This document shows positions 8,364-16,943 of a DNA stretch of 55,410 bases, one piece after another. Source of the DNA: Nitrospira sp. CG24A (lineage in GTDB: Bacteria; Nitrospirota; Nitrospiria; Nitrospirales; Nitrospiraceae); the NCBI GenBank assembly GCA_002869925.2, contig NEWT02000039.1, positions 62,887 to 118,296 on the forward strand, in the 5' to 3' direction. Under the pieces are notes generated by a model that saw only the letters and a program-made list of their open reading frames with translations, made no database searches and was not told the origin of the DNA. The number at the start of each line of letters is the position of its first letter. The first letter of the stretch is position 1. A program made the position numbers and the translations under genes.

Positions 8364-9572
8364 TTAGAAGAGTGAGACGATCTCGCTCTGCAACGGCAAC
8401 CCGAACACCAACGCCTCACGCTCAGCAAGATACACGTCCAGTTCACTCCTGATCCCAAACTCGCCGGGCAGATACACTCCTGGTTCGATAGAAAAGCAGG
8501 TCCTTGGCATCAGACGTCGAGTATCCTGTGTCTCCAAGCCATCGATGTTGGCGCCGTTGCCATGCACTTCTTCGCCGATTGAATGCCCTGTGCGATGGAC
8601 GAACTGATCTCCATAACCGCTCTGCTGAATGACCTGTCGGCAGGCATCGTCAACTTCCCACCCGAAGGGGCGATGGCCTGCTGCTGTTTCTGACCGGACG
8701 AAGTCCAGGGCCGCATCCCGACCCCGCCGGACCACATCGAAGACCTCACGATGTTTCACCGGCACCGTCCGGCCAACGTAGCCGGTCCAGGTAATATCGG
8801 CATAGACTGAACCGGGCTCTGCTTGTTTTGCCCAAAGATCGATCAAAAGCAAGGCATCGCGGGTGACATCGGCTGCCCCCCTCTCCGTTGGACCATAATG
8901 GGGATCGGCACTGTGGGCATCGACGGCAGCAATCGGTGCACTCGACGTGACCATCCCTGCCTCCTGTATACGAGCCAGAATAAACTGCTGCACCCCATAT
9001 TCCGTCAGCGTTCGTCCCTGCGCAACCACCGCTTGCACATGACTGAATGTCTCATCAACGATGCGCCGCAACGCCACGGCGGCATACTGGTGCGATTCGA
9101 GTTGACGGTCTGTCCAGCGCGCTTCAAACGTCTGAATCAGATCCGCTGAACTCACCACTTCGACCTGGTAACTTCTGATCAACTCGATCGTCCCGGCATC
9201 CACACGCGACACATAGGGCACGGCATTCAGGGGGGAATACTGCATCGCGACACGGAGACCACCGGTCAATAGACGCGCAAGGAGCGTCCGTTGCTGTTCC
9301 CACGACACATAACAGTCGGTCTGTCCCGGCAACGCATCCAGCACATGCGGCTCGATGCGATGCAGCACCTTGACAGGAACCCCGTGGGCTGGAATCCAGT
9401 AGTACCATCGGCGCGTCACATGGATAGTCGGATCGAGTTGGAGTATGCGATAGGCAAGAGGATCGCTGCCGCGAAAATCGTAAAAGAGCCAACCGTCGAT
9501 CTCAGCCTCACGCAGAGCCTGCTGAATCTCGCTGACACGCACATGTAGATCTATGGTCATAGTGGAGGGCAT
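8364..9572 (-). CDS. M24-family metallopeptidase (Xaa-Pro aminopeptidase type)
   Basis: About 402 residues. The N-terminal creatinase-like domain (IDGWLFYDFRGSDPLAYRIL) precedes a pita-bread M24 catalytic domain. Metal-ligand motifs are visible: LLIDLWAK in the first Asp region, HRTGHSIGEEVHGNGAN with the ligand His, CFSIEPGVYLPGEFGIRSE with the Glu, and a final Glu near RSELDVYL. It is expected to be a cytosolic two-metal hydrolase removing N-terminal residues before proline; substrate preference cannot be told from sequence. The start is uncertain: MPSTMTIDLHV at 9572 or the internal ATG at 9560, neither with a strong ribosome-binding site. The longest frame would run into the divergent gene's start. 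It is divergent from the 9643 gene. Confidence 0.85.
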   Translation of the reverse strand: MPSTMTIDLHVRVSEIQQALREAEIDGWLFYDFRGSDPLAYRILQLDPTIHVTRRWYYWIPAHGVPVKVLHRIEPHVLDALPGQTDCYVSWEQQRTLLARLLTGGLRVAMQYSPLNAVPYVSRVDAGTIELIRSYQVEVVSSADLIQTFEARWTDRQLESHQYAAVALRRIVDETFSHVQAVVAQGRTLTEYGVQQFILARIQEAGMVTSSAPIAAVDAHSADPHYGPTERGAADVTRDALLLIDLWAKQAEPGSVYADITWTGYVGRTVPVKHREVFDVVRRGRDAALDFVRSETAAGHRPFGWEVDDACRQVIQQSGYGDQFVHRTGHSIGEEVHGNGANIDGLETQDTRRLMPRTCFSIEPGVYLPGEFGIRSELDVYLAEREALVFGLPLQSEIVSLF

Positions 9573-9642
9573 CTTATCGTCGCACTGCCAAGCCGTCAAT
9601 AAGACGGCCCTTGAGACCGGCGATCGTGGTAGACTAGCAGCC

Positions 9643-10107
9643 ATGGCCGTTGAGCATGCACCAGCCCTCTCCCAGTTTCGCGTGACCCTGTTTGTTGGAC
9701 CGCAACCAATGGAGGAAAGACCGTCCGCCTACTCATGTGTCTTTAACGTCAAGAAACGGAGTTGGAAGGGTGGGATCCAGGTCGCTGTCGTTCTCACCCG
9801 AAGTGACATCGATCACCTCAGCGCCGATATCGATTTTCCCCATTGGCTGACGCTGGCCCTCGTGGATCTCGCGGAGGAAGATCGTCTCTCGTATCAGGAG
9901 CGAGCCCATGAGCTGTTTATTGAGGCCGTGTGTTGGTGCAAGCTGGACCTCGCGTTGCAAGCCGGCATCACTCATGAAAACCAATGCCTCTCAGATGACA
10001 CAGAGATCGCAGATGTCAGAAACGCCGTCATCAATCGGAGGAACTTCATCACATCGTACGTGGCATCAGAGCTGGACCTCGCCCTGAGAGACGTGACCGC
10101 CCTATAA
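9643..10107 (+). CDS. Hypothetical protein, 154 aa
   Basis: I do not recognise the family. From the ATG at 9643 the product is an acidic soluble protein with no signal or membrane segment. The N terminus is a beta-rich region (FRVTLFVGPQPMEERPSAY, then FNVKKRSWKGGIQVAVVLT). A helical half follows with HWLTLALVDLAEEDR and AVINRRNFITSYVASELDLA. The longer frame from 9553 overlaps the divergent peptidase start, so the internal ATG is preferred. A small hairpin CCGCGT-GA-ACGCGG follows the stop at about 10113-10126. Confidence 0.6.
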   Translation: MAVEHAPALSQFRVTLFVGPQPMEERPSAYSCVFNVKKRSWKGGIQVAVVLTRSDIDHLSADIDFPHWLTLALVDLAEEDRLSYQERAHELFIEAVCWCKLDLALQAGITHENQCLSDDTEIADVRNAVINRRNFITSYVASELDLALRDVTAL

Positions 10108-10133
10108 GATACCCGCGTGAACGCGGCAGGGGT

Positions 10134-10186
10134 TTGCATTCAGAGACGAATTTGTTATAACCGCACTATGACTCACTCATGAGTGA
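10134..10186 (+). promoter_or_regulatory. Promoter with 14-bp palindromic operator
   Basis: -35 TTGCAT (10134-10139), a 16-bp spacer and -10 TATAAC (10156-10161). They are followed by the perfect palindrome TCACTCATGAGTGA at 10173-10186, covering the predicted transcription start. The placement and half-site size resemble operators of TetR-type repressors. No TetR gene is in the window. Confidence 0.55.
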
Positions 10187-10243
10187 ATATCTGAGACTGA
10201 CCACTACCGCTCAGCTCGCTCTGCCGAAAAAGGAGGAAGATTC

Positions 10244-10684
10244 GTGAACATCTATTCGTCTCCATCCAATCGCTCTTGTAAGGTTTCCAGATTCAAACTG
10301 GTGACGGTCTTCCTGCTCCTGGCTCTGTGCATCGTCACCATAGTGCCATCGGCCTGGAGTCAGGAAAGCGCACCTCCCTCTTCGACGGGGAACACCGAAG
10401 GTGGAACCCCGTCAAGCGCGGGAATGCAGGCCGCTGCCGCCGTCTCCACGATCCTTTATTTCCCCTTTAAGGCCGCATTTGCGATAGGGGGAGGAATCGT
10501 CGGCGGATTAGCCTATGCCTTTTCAGGAGGAAACGAACAGGCGGCGAAGAGTATTTGGGATACCAGCCTCCGCGGCACCTACTACATTTCTCCCGATCAC
10601 CTCCAGGGCAATCGGCCCATCCGATTCCTGGGGGTCGCAGATTCTGACGATGCGCCAACCCCTGCCCCGGAGCCCATCCGCTAG
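10244..10684 (+). CDS. Small exported / membrane protein, unknown
   Basis: A 146-residue protein. A signal peptide-like N terminus (FKLVTVFLLLALCIVTIV, then PSAWSQ) precedes a Ser/Gly-rich spacer. A second hydrophobic, glycine-rich helix follows (FPFKAAFAIGGGIVGGLAYAF) and a C-terminal region with DTSLRGTYYISPDHL. The GTG at 10244 is well supported by AAGGAGG at 10230-10236. I do not recognise a named family. The operator-like palindrome upstream suggests inducible expression. The next gene starts 3 nt after the stop and is probably translationally coupled. Confidence 0.75.
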   Translation: MNIYSSPSNRSCKVSRFKLVTVFLLLALCIVTIVPSAWSQESAPPSSTGNTEGGTPSSAGMQAAAAVSTILYFPFKAAFAIGGGIVGGLAYAFSGGNEQAAKSIWDTSLRGTYYISPDHLQGNRPIRFLGVADSDDAPTPAPEPIR

Positions 10685-10687
10685 CCG

Positions 10688-11437
10688 ATGAAACCGATCA
10701 TCGGGGTCACGCCAGACTTCAACGCCGGTGACCGGAAAGAGTGGGGCGGACCCGAGCCCACTTATTTTTTGCGCGCACGGTATATTCGTGCCATCGAAGA
10801 GCTCGGTGGCATCCCGTTGGTTCTTCCGCTTTACGCAGACCGGGCCACAAGACGGCATATTCTCCACAACCTCGACGGACTCCTCATCACCGGAAGCGGG
10901 CCGGACCTTCCACCGTCATTATACGGTGAACGTCAGCGCTATCCTTTTGGAACCGTGAGCGAACGCCGCGCAAACTTCGAACTGGACATGGTTCACCTGG
11001 CAAGGCAGGCGGATGTCCCGCTGCTCGGGATCTGCGGAGGCATGCAGGCCATGAATGTCGCCTGCGGCGGCAGCCTGTTTCAGGACATTCCATCCCAAGT
11101 TTCGGAACCTCTTCAACATCGACAACGAACTCCGGCGACGAATCTGAGTCACTCGATCACCGTCACACCAGGCAGTTTGCTCCGTCGCATCGTGCGGTCG
11201 GTCTCGATGCGAGTGAATAGCTCTCACCATCAATCGGTCAAAGCCGTTGCACCGTCATTGATCGCCAGCGCCCTGGCCCCCGATGGTATCGTGGAGGCCA
11301 TCGAGTCTCCGACCCATCGCTTCTTTCTCGGCATCCAGTGGCATCCGGAATTTCTCTTCGACCGGCACCCCCTCCAGCGGCGACTGTTCGAAGCGTTTCT
11401 TCGCGCCGCCCGTGCAACAGATCGTGCGGGACGGTGA
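10688..11437 (+). CDS. Class-I glutamine amidotransferase-like hydrolase (peptidase C26, PuuD-like)
   Basis: A 249-residue cytosolic hydrolase of the gamma-glutamyl-gamma-aminobutyrate hydrolase family. The nucleophile Cys116 is in LLGICGGMQ, and His219 and Glu221 are in GIQWHPEF, completing the triad. The N terminus MKPIIGVTPDF is typical. Known members cleave gamma-glutamyl amide bonds, for example in putrescine degradation. No other putrescine genes are adjacent, so the substrate is open. The start is 3 nt after the upstream small exported protein gene, and an APC amino-acid transporter gene follows, a plausible functional link (inference). Confidence 0.88.
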   Translation: MKPIIGVTPDFNAGDRKEWGGPEPTYFLRARYIRAIEELGGIPLVLPLYADRATRRHILHNLDGLLITGSGPDLPPSLYGERQRYPFGTVSERRANFELDMVHLARQADVPLLGICGGMQAMNVACGGSLFQDIPSQVSEPLQHRQRTPATNLSHSITVTPGSLLRRIVRSVSMRVNSSHHQSVKAVAPSLIASALAPDGIVEAIESPTHRFFLGIQWHPEFLFDRHPLQRRLFEAFLRAARATDRAGR

Positions 11438-11566
11438 GCCCGTCGAACCGTGAAACGCGAGCCATGCTCAACGAGTGGACATCGCCTGCTATACTTGCCC
11501 CAGATGGAACAGAAGCCTGTTGATGCCAACGTGCACTTCGCCATTCTCGCGGCCTGAGGACATACG

Positions 11567-13012
11567 TTGATCCGCCGACTCTTCAGAACAAAATCTATTG
11601 AACAGATCCTCGCGGATGCAGACCACCCTCAACATCGTTTAAAGAAAACCCTCACGGCCTGGGATCTCACCGCGCTCGGCATCGGGGCGATTATTGGCAC
11701 CGGCATCTTCGTCTTGATCGGCACTGCCATCGTCGGCGATGCCCACCGGCCAGGAGCAGGGCCTGGAATCGTGCTGTCCTTCGTACTCTCCGGCCTCACG
11801 TGCGCGTTCGCGGCCCTCTGCTATGCAGAGTTCTCCACCATGATTCCCGCGGCCGGCTCTGCCTATACTTACTCCTATGCCACGTTGGGAGAATTCCTGG
11901 CCTGGATCACCGGCTGGAACCTCATTCTCGAATACGGCGTGGCCTGTGTTGCGGTCGCCATCGGCTGGTCCGGCTATTTCAATAATCTGCTCAGGCTGGC
12001 CGGAATCGAATTGCCGCACTGGGCAACCCATCCACCCGGAGGACCTGACGGGGGCGTCGCAAACTTCCCCGCCGCCATTATTGTGCTCCTCGTCACCATC
12101 ATCCTTGTCGTTGGGATTAAAGAAAGCGCCCGCGCAACCGGCTTTATCGTGTGCTTAAAGCTCGCGGTCATCCTGTTCTTCATCGCCGTAGGCACGCCAG
12201 CCGTGAATAGCGACAACTGGACACCTTTCATGCCGCAGGGATTCGCCGGGGTCGGCGCCGCTGCAGCGATTGTCTTCTTCGCCTATATCGGATTTGACGC
12301 CATCTCGACGACCGCCGAGGAAGCCCAAAACCCTCAGCGGGATTTGCCGATCGGGATCATTGCCTCGCTCAGCATCTGCACCGTGCTCTACATTGCTGTG
12401 GCTGCGGTTTTAACCGGCTTAGTCCCCGTTGCACAAATCGACATTCATGCGCCGGTGGCCGAAGCGCTCAGTAAGGTGGGCTTCAAGTGGGGAGCGGCAA
12501 TTGTGGCGATCGGAGCCGTAGCCGGAATTACCAGTGTGCTTGTTGTCATGATGCTGGGACAAATCCGTGTATTCTTTGCCATGTCGCGCGATCACCTCTT
12601 AAGCCCGTGGCTTTCAACCGTACATCCGCGTTATGGCACCCCTCACTATGCCACCATTCTCACCGGTGTCGCTGTAGCTACACTCGCTGCGCTGATCCCT
12701 ATCGGCGATGCGGCGGACATGACGAACATCGGCACTCTCTTTGCTTTTGTCTTAGTCTGTATCGGTGTCGTAATTTTGCGCTATACGAAACCCAACCAAC
12801 TTCGCCCGTTCAGACTTCCGTTCATGCCGCTCGTCCCCATTCTTGGCATGCTGGCCTGCCTCGGCCTCATGAGCTTCCTCCCATGGTTAACCTGGATTCG
12901 ATTCGGCGTCTGGACTGCCATCGGCATTGCAGTCTATTTGGGATATGGCTTGAAGCATAGCAGGCTAGCCGGCCTATCCCCCGATAGTCATCTTCCAAAA
13001 CGTTCGCTGTAA
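11567..13012 (+). CDS. APC-family amino acid permease
   Basis: A 481-residue inner-membrane transporter with about 12-13 hydrophobic helices. The first helix has the substrate-site signature GIGAIIGTGIFVLIGTA, typical of cationic amino-acid transporter-like APC members. The conserved region FFAYIGFDAISTTAEEAQNP follows helix 5-6. The start is TTG at 11567, giving MIRRLFRTKSIEQIL. TGAGGA sits 6 nt upstream and no ATG in a suitable place competes. The substrate cannot be fixed from sequence. The preceding gene encodes a gamma-glutamyl hydrolase-like enzyme. A palindromic repeat begins 62 nt after the stop. Confidence 0.92.
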   Translation: MIRRLFRTKSIEQILADADHPQHRLKKTLTAWDLTALGIGAIIGTGIFVLIGTAIVGDAHRPGAGPGIVLSFVLSGLTCAFAALCYAEFSTMIPAAGSAYTYSYATLGEFLAWITGWNLILEYGVACVAVAIGWSGYFNNLLRLAGIELPHWATHPPGGPDGGVANFPAAIIVLLVTIILVVGIKESARATGFIVCLKLAVILFFIAVGTPAVNSDNWTPFMPQGFAGVGAAAAIVFFAYIGFDAISTTAEEAQNPQRDLPIGIIASLSICTVLYIAVAAVLTGLVPVAQIDIHAPVAEALSKVGFKWGAAIVAIGAVAGITSVLVVMMLGQIRVFFAMSRDHLLSPWLSTVHPRYGTPHYATILTGVAVATLAALIPIGDAADMTNIGTLFAFVLVCIGVVILRYTKPNQLRPFRLPFMPLVPILGMLACLGLMSFLPWLTWIRFGVWTAIGIAVYLGYGLKHSRLAGLSPDSHLPKRSL

Positions 13013-13073
13013 AGACAAATACAAGTCAGTTTGCAGGATATTGACACAGGAGATAACGAAACCACATCGCCTG

Positions 13074-13267
13074 GCAGGCTGTTCAGAAAGGCCATCCAGC
13101 AAGGCAGCAGCGAGGGAAGGCCCGAGGCGTGCCCTCTGGGGCGCACGGTGCGACGAATAAGGAGCACCACGTCTGTGCGCGCCGCCGAGTTAGTGAGGCG
13201 GCCGGGTCCCCGTTGAGGATCTGACCGATGCGAGAACGCCGCTGGCGGACTTTATCAACAGCCTACT
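13074..13267. repeat. Composite palindromic repeat, copy 3 (divergent)
   Basis: The B end is degenerate (GGCAGGCTGTTCAGAAAGGCC, with GTCCAGC changed to ATCCAGC). The element closes with CGCTGGCGGACTTTATCAAC followed by AGCC. A 60-bp insertion in the core carries GGGGCGCACGGTGCGACG and GTGCGCGCCGCC. It lies between convergent genes and reaches the stop of the 13266 gene. Confidence 0.8.
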
Positions 13268-13694
13268 ACCCGGATTTGTCTGCAGGCTGAGCCGCTAAAG
13301 CTGGAGCAGTGGCCGGTGTGGTGTCAGGAGAAACCGCGGGAGAGGCGACAGGCGCGATAGGCTGACCCGTCGGTGCTGGTGCCGCAGCTGCAGCGGTAGG
13401 TTTAGGAGCGGCAGGCGGCTTGGGAGGAGCAGGCTTTTCAGGTTTAATGCCTCCTTCCCATGAGGGACCGGAGTACATATCTGCCGAGAGACCCTTGGTT
13501 TTCCACTTATCTTCGAAGTCTGCAGCGGCCTTATTCGGCGTCTCGCCACTCCCTACAACGTCATTCCACGGATAGGCTTTCGGGCCGATCTGGCATCCAG
13601 TCTCCGTCCTCTTTAAATACAAGGAGATCGGATTTCCACGGTATGGTCCAAGGTAAATATGGAGGGAACCAACAAATTCAAGCAAATGTGCCAT
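13266..13694 (-). CDS. Hypothetical protein with Pro/Ala-rich tail
   Basis: A 142-residue protein whose first 85 residues form a compact domain (HLLEFVGSLHIYLGPYRGNP, SLYLKRTETGCQIGPKAYPW and a FEDKWKTKG segment). The rest is a low-complexity tail rich in Pro, Ala and Thr, like that of the TatA-like protein. I chose ATG 13694 because GGAG precedes it and the domain begins there. The frame stays open for 32 more codons into repeat DNA. The family is not recognised. There is no signal peptide, so it is probably cytosolic. Confidence 0.65.
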   Translation of the reverse strand: MAHLLEFVGSLHIYLGPYRGNPISLYLKRTETGCQIGPKAYPWNDVVGSGETPNKAAADFEDKWKTKGLSADMYSGPSWEGGIKPEKPAPPKPPAAPKPTAAAAAPAPTGQPIAPVASPAVSPDTTPATAPALAAQPADKSG

Positions 13695-13744
13695 CCCCTT
13701 CTCCAAAGACGGGCATGATGCCATAAGAGGCGAGAAGAGGGCAA

Positions 13745-13796
13745 GGAGGTTGCTCCCCTTGCTCGCGCAACGCGCGCAGTCAGGGAGCAAACCTCC
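13745..13796. repeat. Inverted repeat related to module 2
   Basis: GAGGTTGCTCCC pairs with GGGAGCAAACCTC around a core TTGCTCGCGCAACGCGCGCA that resembles the inner module of repeat copy 4. It lies between the minus-strand 13266 gene and rimO. Confidence 0.6.
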
Positions 13797-13918
13797 TCGC
13801 CCTCTGAGGAAATAGAGGAGATGAGAATTTCAGGAGGCTTCCCCGGAATGACGGCCTGAGACTAACGGCTTTGGTACTTGCCCAACACAACATCACCAAC
13901 ACGCCCTTGCTCATAAGA

Positions 13919-13948
13919 TTGACAGGCTTTTGAACCGTCCCGTAGACT
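13919..13948 (+). promoter_or_regulatory. rimO promoter, apparently leaderless
   Basis: A consensus -35 TTGACA (13919-13924), an 18-bp spacer and -10 TAGACT (13943-13948). The rimO ATG begins at 13955, only 6 nt after the -10, where transcription would be expected to start. No ribosome-binding site is present. Confidence 0.55.
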
Positions 13949-13954
13949 GGCCTG

Positions 13955-15334
13955 ATGCCTTCGCGATTAATTACCCCCACTCGCTCACACAGCAAGAAAA
14001 CCACCATCGGTTTCGTGAATCTCGGTTGTTCCAAAAACCAGGTCGACTCCGAGGTGATGCTAGGCACCCTGGTAGCGGACGGGTTTGCCTTGACCGATAA
14101 CCCGAAGAAAGCCGAAGTGGTCATCATTAATACCTGTGGCTTTATCGAAGAGGCCAAACAGGAGTCGATCGATACGATCATTGCGCATGGCAAACTGAAA
14201 GAGACAGGATCCTGCCGGGTATTGATCGCCGCCGGCTGTCTGGCACAACGATATCAAGGGGACCTCCTCAAGCAATTGCCGGAACTCGACGGCGTGGTGG
14301 GGACCGGGGAGTTTGGGAAGATTGCGGAGATTTGCCGGGACCTATTGGCGCCAAAGAAGCGGCAACAACGGCTCTGGATCAGCGAGCCCCCCTATCTGTA
14401 CGAGGCGGACGCCCCGCGCCTCCGTCTCGGAAAGGCCCATAGCGCCTATGTAAAAATCGCCGAAGGATGCAACCGCAATTGCGCGTTCTGCGCGATCCCC
14501 TTGATGCGGGGCAAACAGCGAAGCCGCCCTGTGGAATCGATCGTAGCAGAAGCCACGCGCCTCGCCGCTGAAGGCGTGAAAGAAATCAACCTCATTTCCC
14601 AGGATACAGTGAATTATGGCGTCGATCTTGGCCTGCGCCACGGCCTCGTCACGCTGCTCCGTGAGCTAGTCACGGTGAAAGATCTACGCTGGATCAGACC
14701 ATTCTATCTCTATCCGCAACAGGTATCGGACGCGCTGTTGGATCTCTATGCCGGCGAAGAAAAAATTACCAAGTATATCGACATGCCACTGCAACACATC
14801 AACGATCGGATGCTCAAGAAGATGCACCGGCTGGGCGATCGCGCCGCCATCACCTCCCTCGTCGATCGGATCAGAACCCGCATTCCCGGCGTGACCTTTC
14901 GCACGGCCTTCATTGTGGGGTTTCCAGGCGAGACGGAGCAGGCATTCGACGAGCTGCGAGGCTACGTGGCAGAGGCTCAGTTCGATCGGGTGGCAGTGTT
15001 CTTGTATTCTGACGAGGAAGACACCCCGGCCGTCGGGTTTGACGATAAGGTTGAGAGGCCGGTCATGAACGAACGACGGAATGAACTCCTGGCTGTACAG
15101 GAAGACATTGCAGCGGCACGGGGCAAGGACCGTATCGGCTCCGTGATGGAGGTCCTGGTTGAAGGCGTCTCCGAAGAGACAGATCTCCTGCTTGAAGGAC
15201 GCCATGAAGGCCTGGCCCCTGAAATCGACGGCGTGGTGTATATCAATGATGGATCAGCCACAGCAGGGGAACTCGTCAAGGTCGAGATTACCGATGCGGC
15301 CTTGTATGATCTCGTAGGCCACATCGTCACATAG
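13955..15334 (+). CDS. rimO: Ribosomal protein S12 methylthiotransferase RimO
   Basis: A 459-residue radical-SAM methylthiotransferase that modifies Asp in ribosomal protein S12. The N-terminal UPF0004 domain holds three cluster cysteines: Cys25 (NLGCSKNQVDSE), Cys61 (NTCGFIEEA) and Cys95 (AAGCLAQRY). The radical-SAM triad is Cys172, 176 and 179 in EGCNRNCAFCAIP. A C-terminal TRAM domain (EVLVEGVSEETDLLLEGR) completes the enzyme. The NLGCSKNQVDSE sequence and a LISQDTVNYG segment favour RimO over MiaB. It probably initiates without a leader, from the ATG 6 nt after the -10 box. Confidence 0.95.
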   Translation: MPSRLITPTRSHSKKTTIGFVNLGCSKNQVDSEVMLGTLVADGFALTDNPKKAEVVIINTCGFIEEAKQESIDTIIAHGKLKETGSCRVLIAAGCLAQRYQGDLLKQLPELDGVVGTGEFGKIAEICRDLLAPKKRQQRLWISEPPYLYEADAPRLRLGKAHSAYVKIAEGCNRNCAFCAIPLMRGKQRSRPVESIVAEATRLAAEGVKEINLISQDTVNYGVDLGLRHGLVTLLRELVTVKDLRWIRPFYLYPQQVSDALLDLYAGEEKITKYIDMPLQHINDRMLKKMHRLGDRAAITSLVDRIRTRIPGVTFRTAFIVGFPGETEQAFDELRGYVAEAQFDRVAVFLYSDEEDTPAVGFDDKVERPVMNERRNELLAVQEDIAAARGKDRIGSVMEVLVEGVSEETDLLLEGRHEGLAPEIDGVVYINDGSATAGELVKVEITDAALYDLVGHIVT

Positions 15335-15503
15335 CAGGATGCTGAAAAAGAGGGGACGGGGTAGCTGGGACGATCCCCGTGCTCGCGGAACGCGCACGAT
15401 CGGAATGTGCTCGTTCGACGCGCGCAGTTGGGATCATCCCACCCACCCCTTATAAAGTGATAGCTCGCTGCGGCCTTGCTGGACAGCCTTTTTGAGCATC
15501 CGG
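15335..15503. repeat. Composite palindromic repeat, copy 4, with nested module 2
   Basis: The A end GCAGGATGCTGAAAAAG starts at the rimO stop. The B end (CGCTGCGGCCTTGCTGG, then ACAGCCTTTTTGAGCATCC) closes it. The usual central hairpin is replaced by module 2 (GCTCGCGGAACGCGCACGAT, then GTGCTCGTTCGACGCGCGCA) and a CCCACCCACCCCTTATAAAG segment that recurs inverted in copy 8. Confidence 0.88.
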
Positions 15504-15613
15504 CTTGATATATCGCTTCTCGAATAGTGCAAAAATAATTCCGCGACCCGCCGGGATCGTTGCCTGCCTGCTACACTTGAATTAACCACTCTCATCGAAA
15601 AGATAAACCCACG

Positions 15614-16477
15614 ATGGCACCGCGAAAAGAATCTGTCGTTCTCCTGATTCATTGCAAGGATCGCAGAGGTATTGTGGCACGGGTCTCAGGGTTCATTCAC
15701 GACTTCGGTGGAAACATTCTCGATTCAGATCATCATACCGATGAAGAGACGAACGAGTTTCTCATGCGTACGGAGTTTGCTGCAGAGGGTTTGCAGATTC
15801 CGTCCGATGAGATTGCCGCCGCGTTCGCCCCGGTCGCGAAAACCTTCGAGATGCGCTATGAGGTTCGTCCTTCAAGTCGCCGAACGAGAGTTGCGATGTT
15901 GGTTTCTAAGCAGGATCACTGTCTGGCAGATCTGCTCCAACGGCACAAGCGAGACGAGTTGCACATCGACATCCCCGTGATTATTTCCAATCACGATACT
16001 TGCGCCGGATGGGCCGAGCTGTTCAAAATTCCCTTCTCCGTCTACCCCGTGACCAAGGAGACCAAGCCACAGCAGGAACAACAAGTCCTCTCTCTACTGA
16101 AAGACCTCCGTATCGAGCTTGTAGTCATGGCCCGCTACATGCAAATCCTCAGCGGCACCTTCCTCTCGCAGGTCGGCTGTCCAGTCATCAATATTCATCA
16201 CTCTTTCTTGCCGGCTTTCATCGGCGCCAATCCCTATCGGCAGGCCTACGACCGGGGCGTGAAAATCATCGGGGCCACTGCACACTATGCCACAGAAGAT
16301 CTGGACGAAGGCCCCATCATCGAGCAAGACGTGATGCGTGTGGGCCACCGGGATACTGTCGATGACCTCGTGAGGAAGGGGCGGGATCTCGAAGAAATTG
16401 TGCTAGCCCGCGCCGTGCGCCGCCATGTCGAACGGCGCGTGTTGGTGTACGGCAGAAAAACCGTTGTGTTCGATTAG
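15614..16477 (+). CDS. purU: Formyltetrahydrofolate deformylase
   Basis: A 287-residue cytosolic enzyme hydrolysing 10-formyl-tetrahydrofolate to formate and tetrahydrofolate, supplying formate and balancing one-carbon pools. An ACT regulatory domain occupies residues 1-80 (LLIHCKDRRGIVARVSGFI). The formyltransferase fold has the catalytic His region INIHHSFLPAFIGANPY and the Asp segment ATEDLDEGPIIEQD. Length and motifs match PurU. The glycine cleavage P-protein gene in this window also serves one-carbon metabolism, but it is not adjacent. Repeat copy 5 begins at the stop codon. Confidence 0.94.
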   Translation: MAPRKESVVLLIHCKDRRGIVARVSGFIHDFGGNILDSDHHTDEETNEFLMRTEFAAEGLQIPSDEIAAAFAPVAKTFEMRYEVRPSSRRTRVAMLVSKQDHCLADLLQRHKRDELHIDIPVIISNHDTCAGWAELFKIPFSVYPVTKETKPQQEQQVLSLLKDLRIELVVMARYMQILSGTFLSQVGCPVINIHHSFLPAFIGANPYRQAYDRGVKIIGATAHYATEDLDEGPIIEQDVMRVGHRDTVDDLVRKGRDLEEIVLARAVRRHVERRVLVYGRKTVVFD

Positions 16478-16600
16478 CCGGATGCTGAAAAAGCCCGCCA
16501 GCATCGTTCTCGCATCGTTCAGACCCTCAACGTACCGCAGGGGTACGATTCGGGCCTTCACTCGCTGCGGCCTTGCTGACGAATTTTTTGAGCATCCGGC
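16477..16600. repeat. Composite palindromic repeat, copy 5
   Basis: Perfect inverted ends GCCGGATGCT / AGCATCCGGC, 124 bp. The A end (GGATGCTGAAAAAGCCCGCC, then AGCATCGTTCTCGCATCG) overlaps the last base of the purU stop codon. The core is CTCAACGTACCGCAGGGGTACG and the B end follows. This is the cleanest copy. Confidence 0.92.
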
Positions 16601-16943
16601 GGGATCTACACCTATTGTCCAGACGCGCAGGCCAGCGAGATTTCGGCTTTCCCACAGAGCTTTTCCGTCGCTTGCGCGGAGAGACAGGGCGATTTCACGG
16701 CTATCTTCCCAGATACCAGGCACTCAGTCCGTTATCATTTTTTTCAAGCACATCGATCATCATGGCGGCTGGATTGAAGCCGGGCTGCTCTCAGCGTGGC
16801 TGACAAAGAATCAGAACACCCCAGCGTAGGTCCTGCCTCGAGCTGCACAGGCTGCGCACCGAGACGGAGACGCCAGCCGCATGCTATACGCAAACACAAC
16901 CAGGCCGTGTAGGCTCTGCTGCGCGGTGGCGAGCCTTGAACCC
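16601..16943. other. Intergenic region, no gene seen
   Basis: Short frames on both strands have no recognisable motif, ribosome-binding site or family resemblance. It may be the decayed downstream flank of the minus-strand remnant that ends at 16944. Confidence 0.5.
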
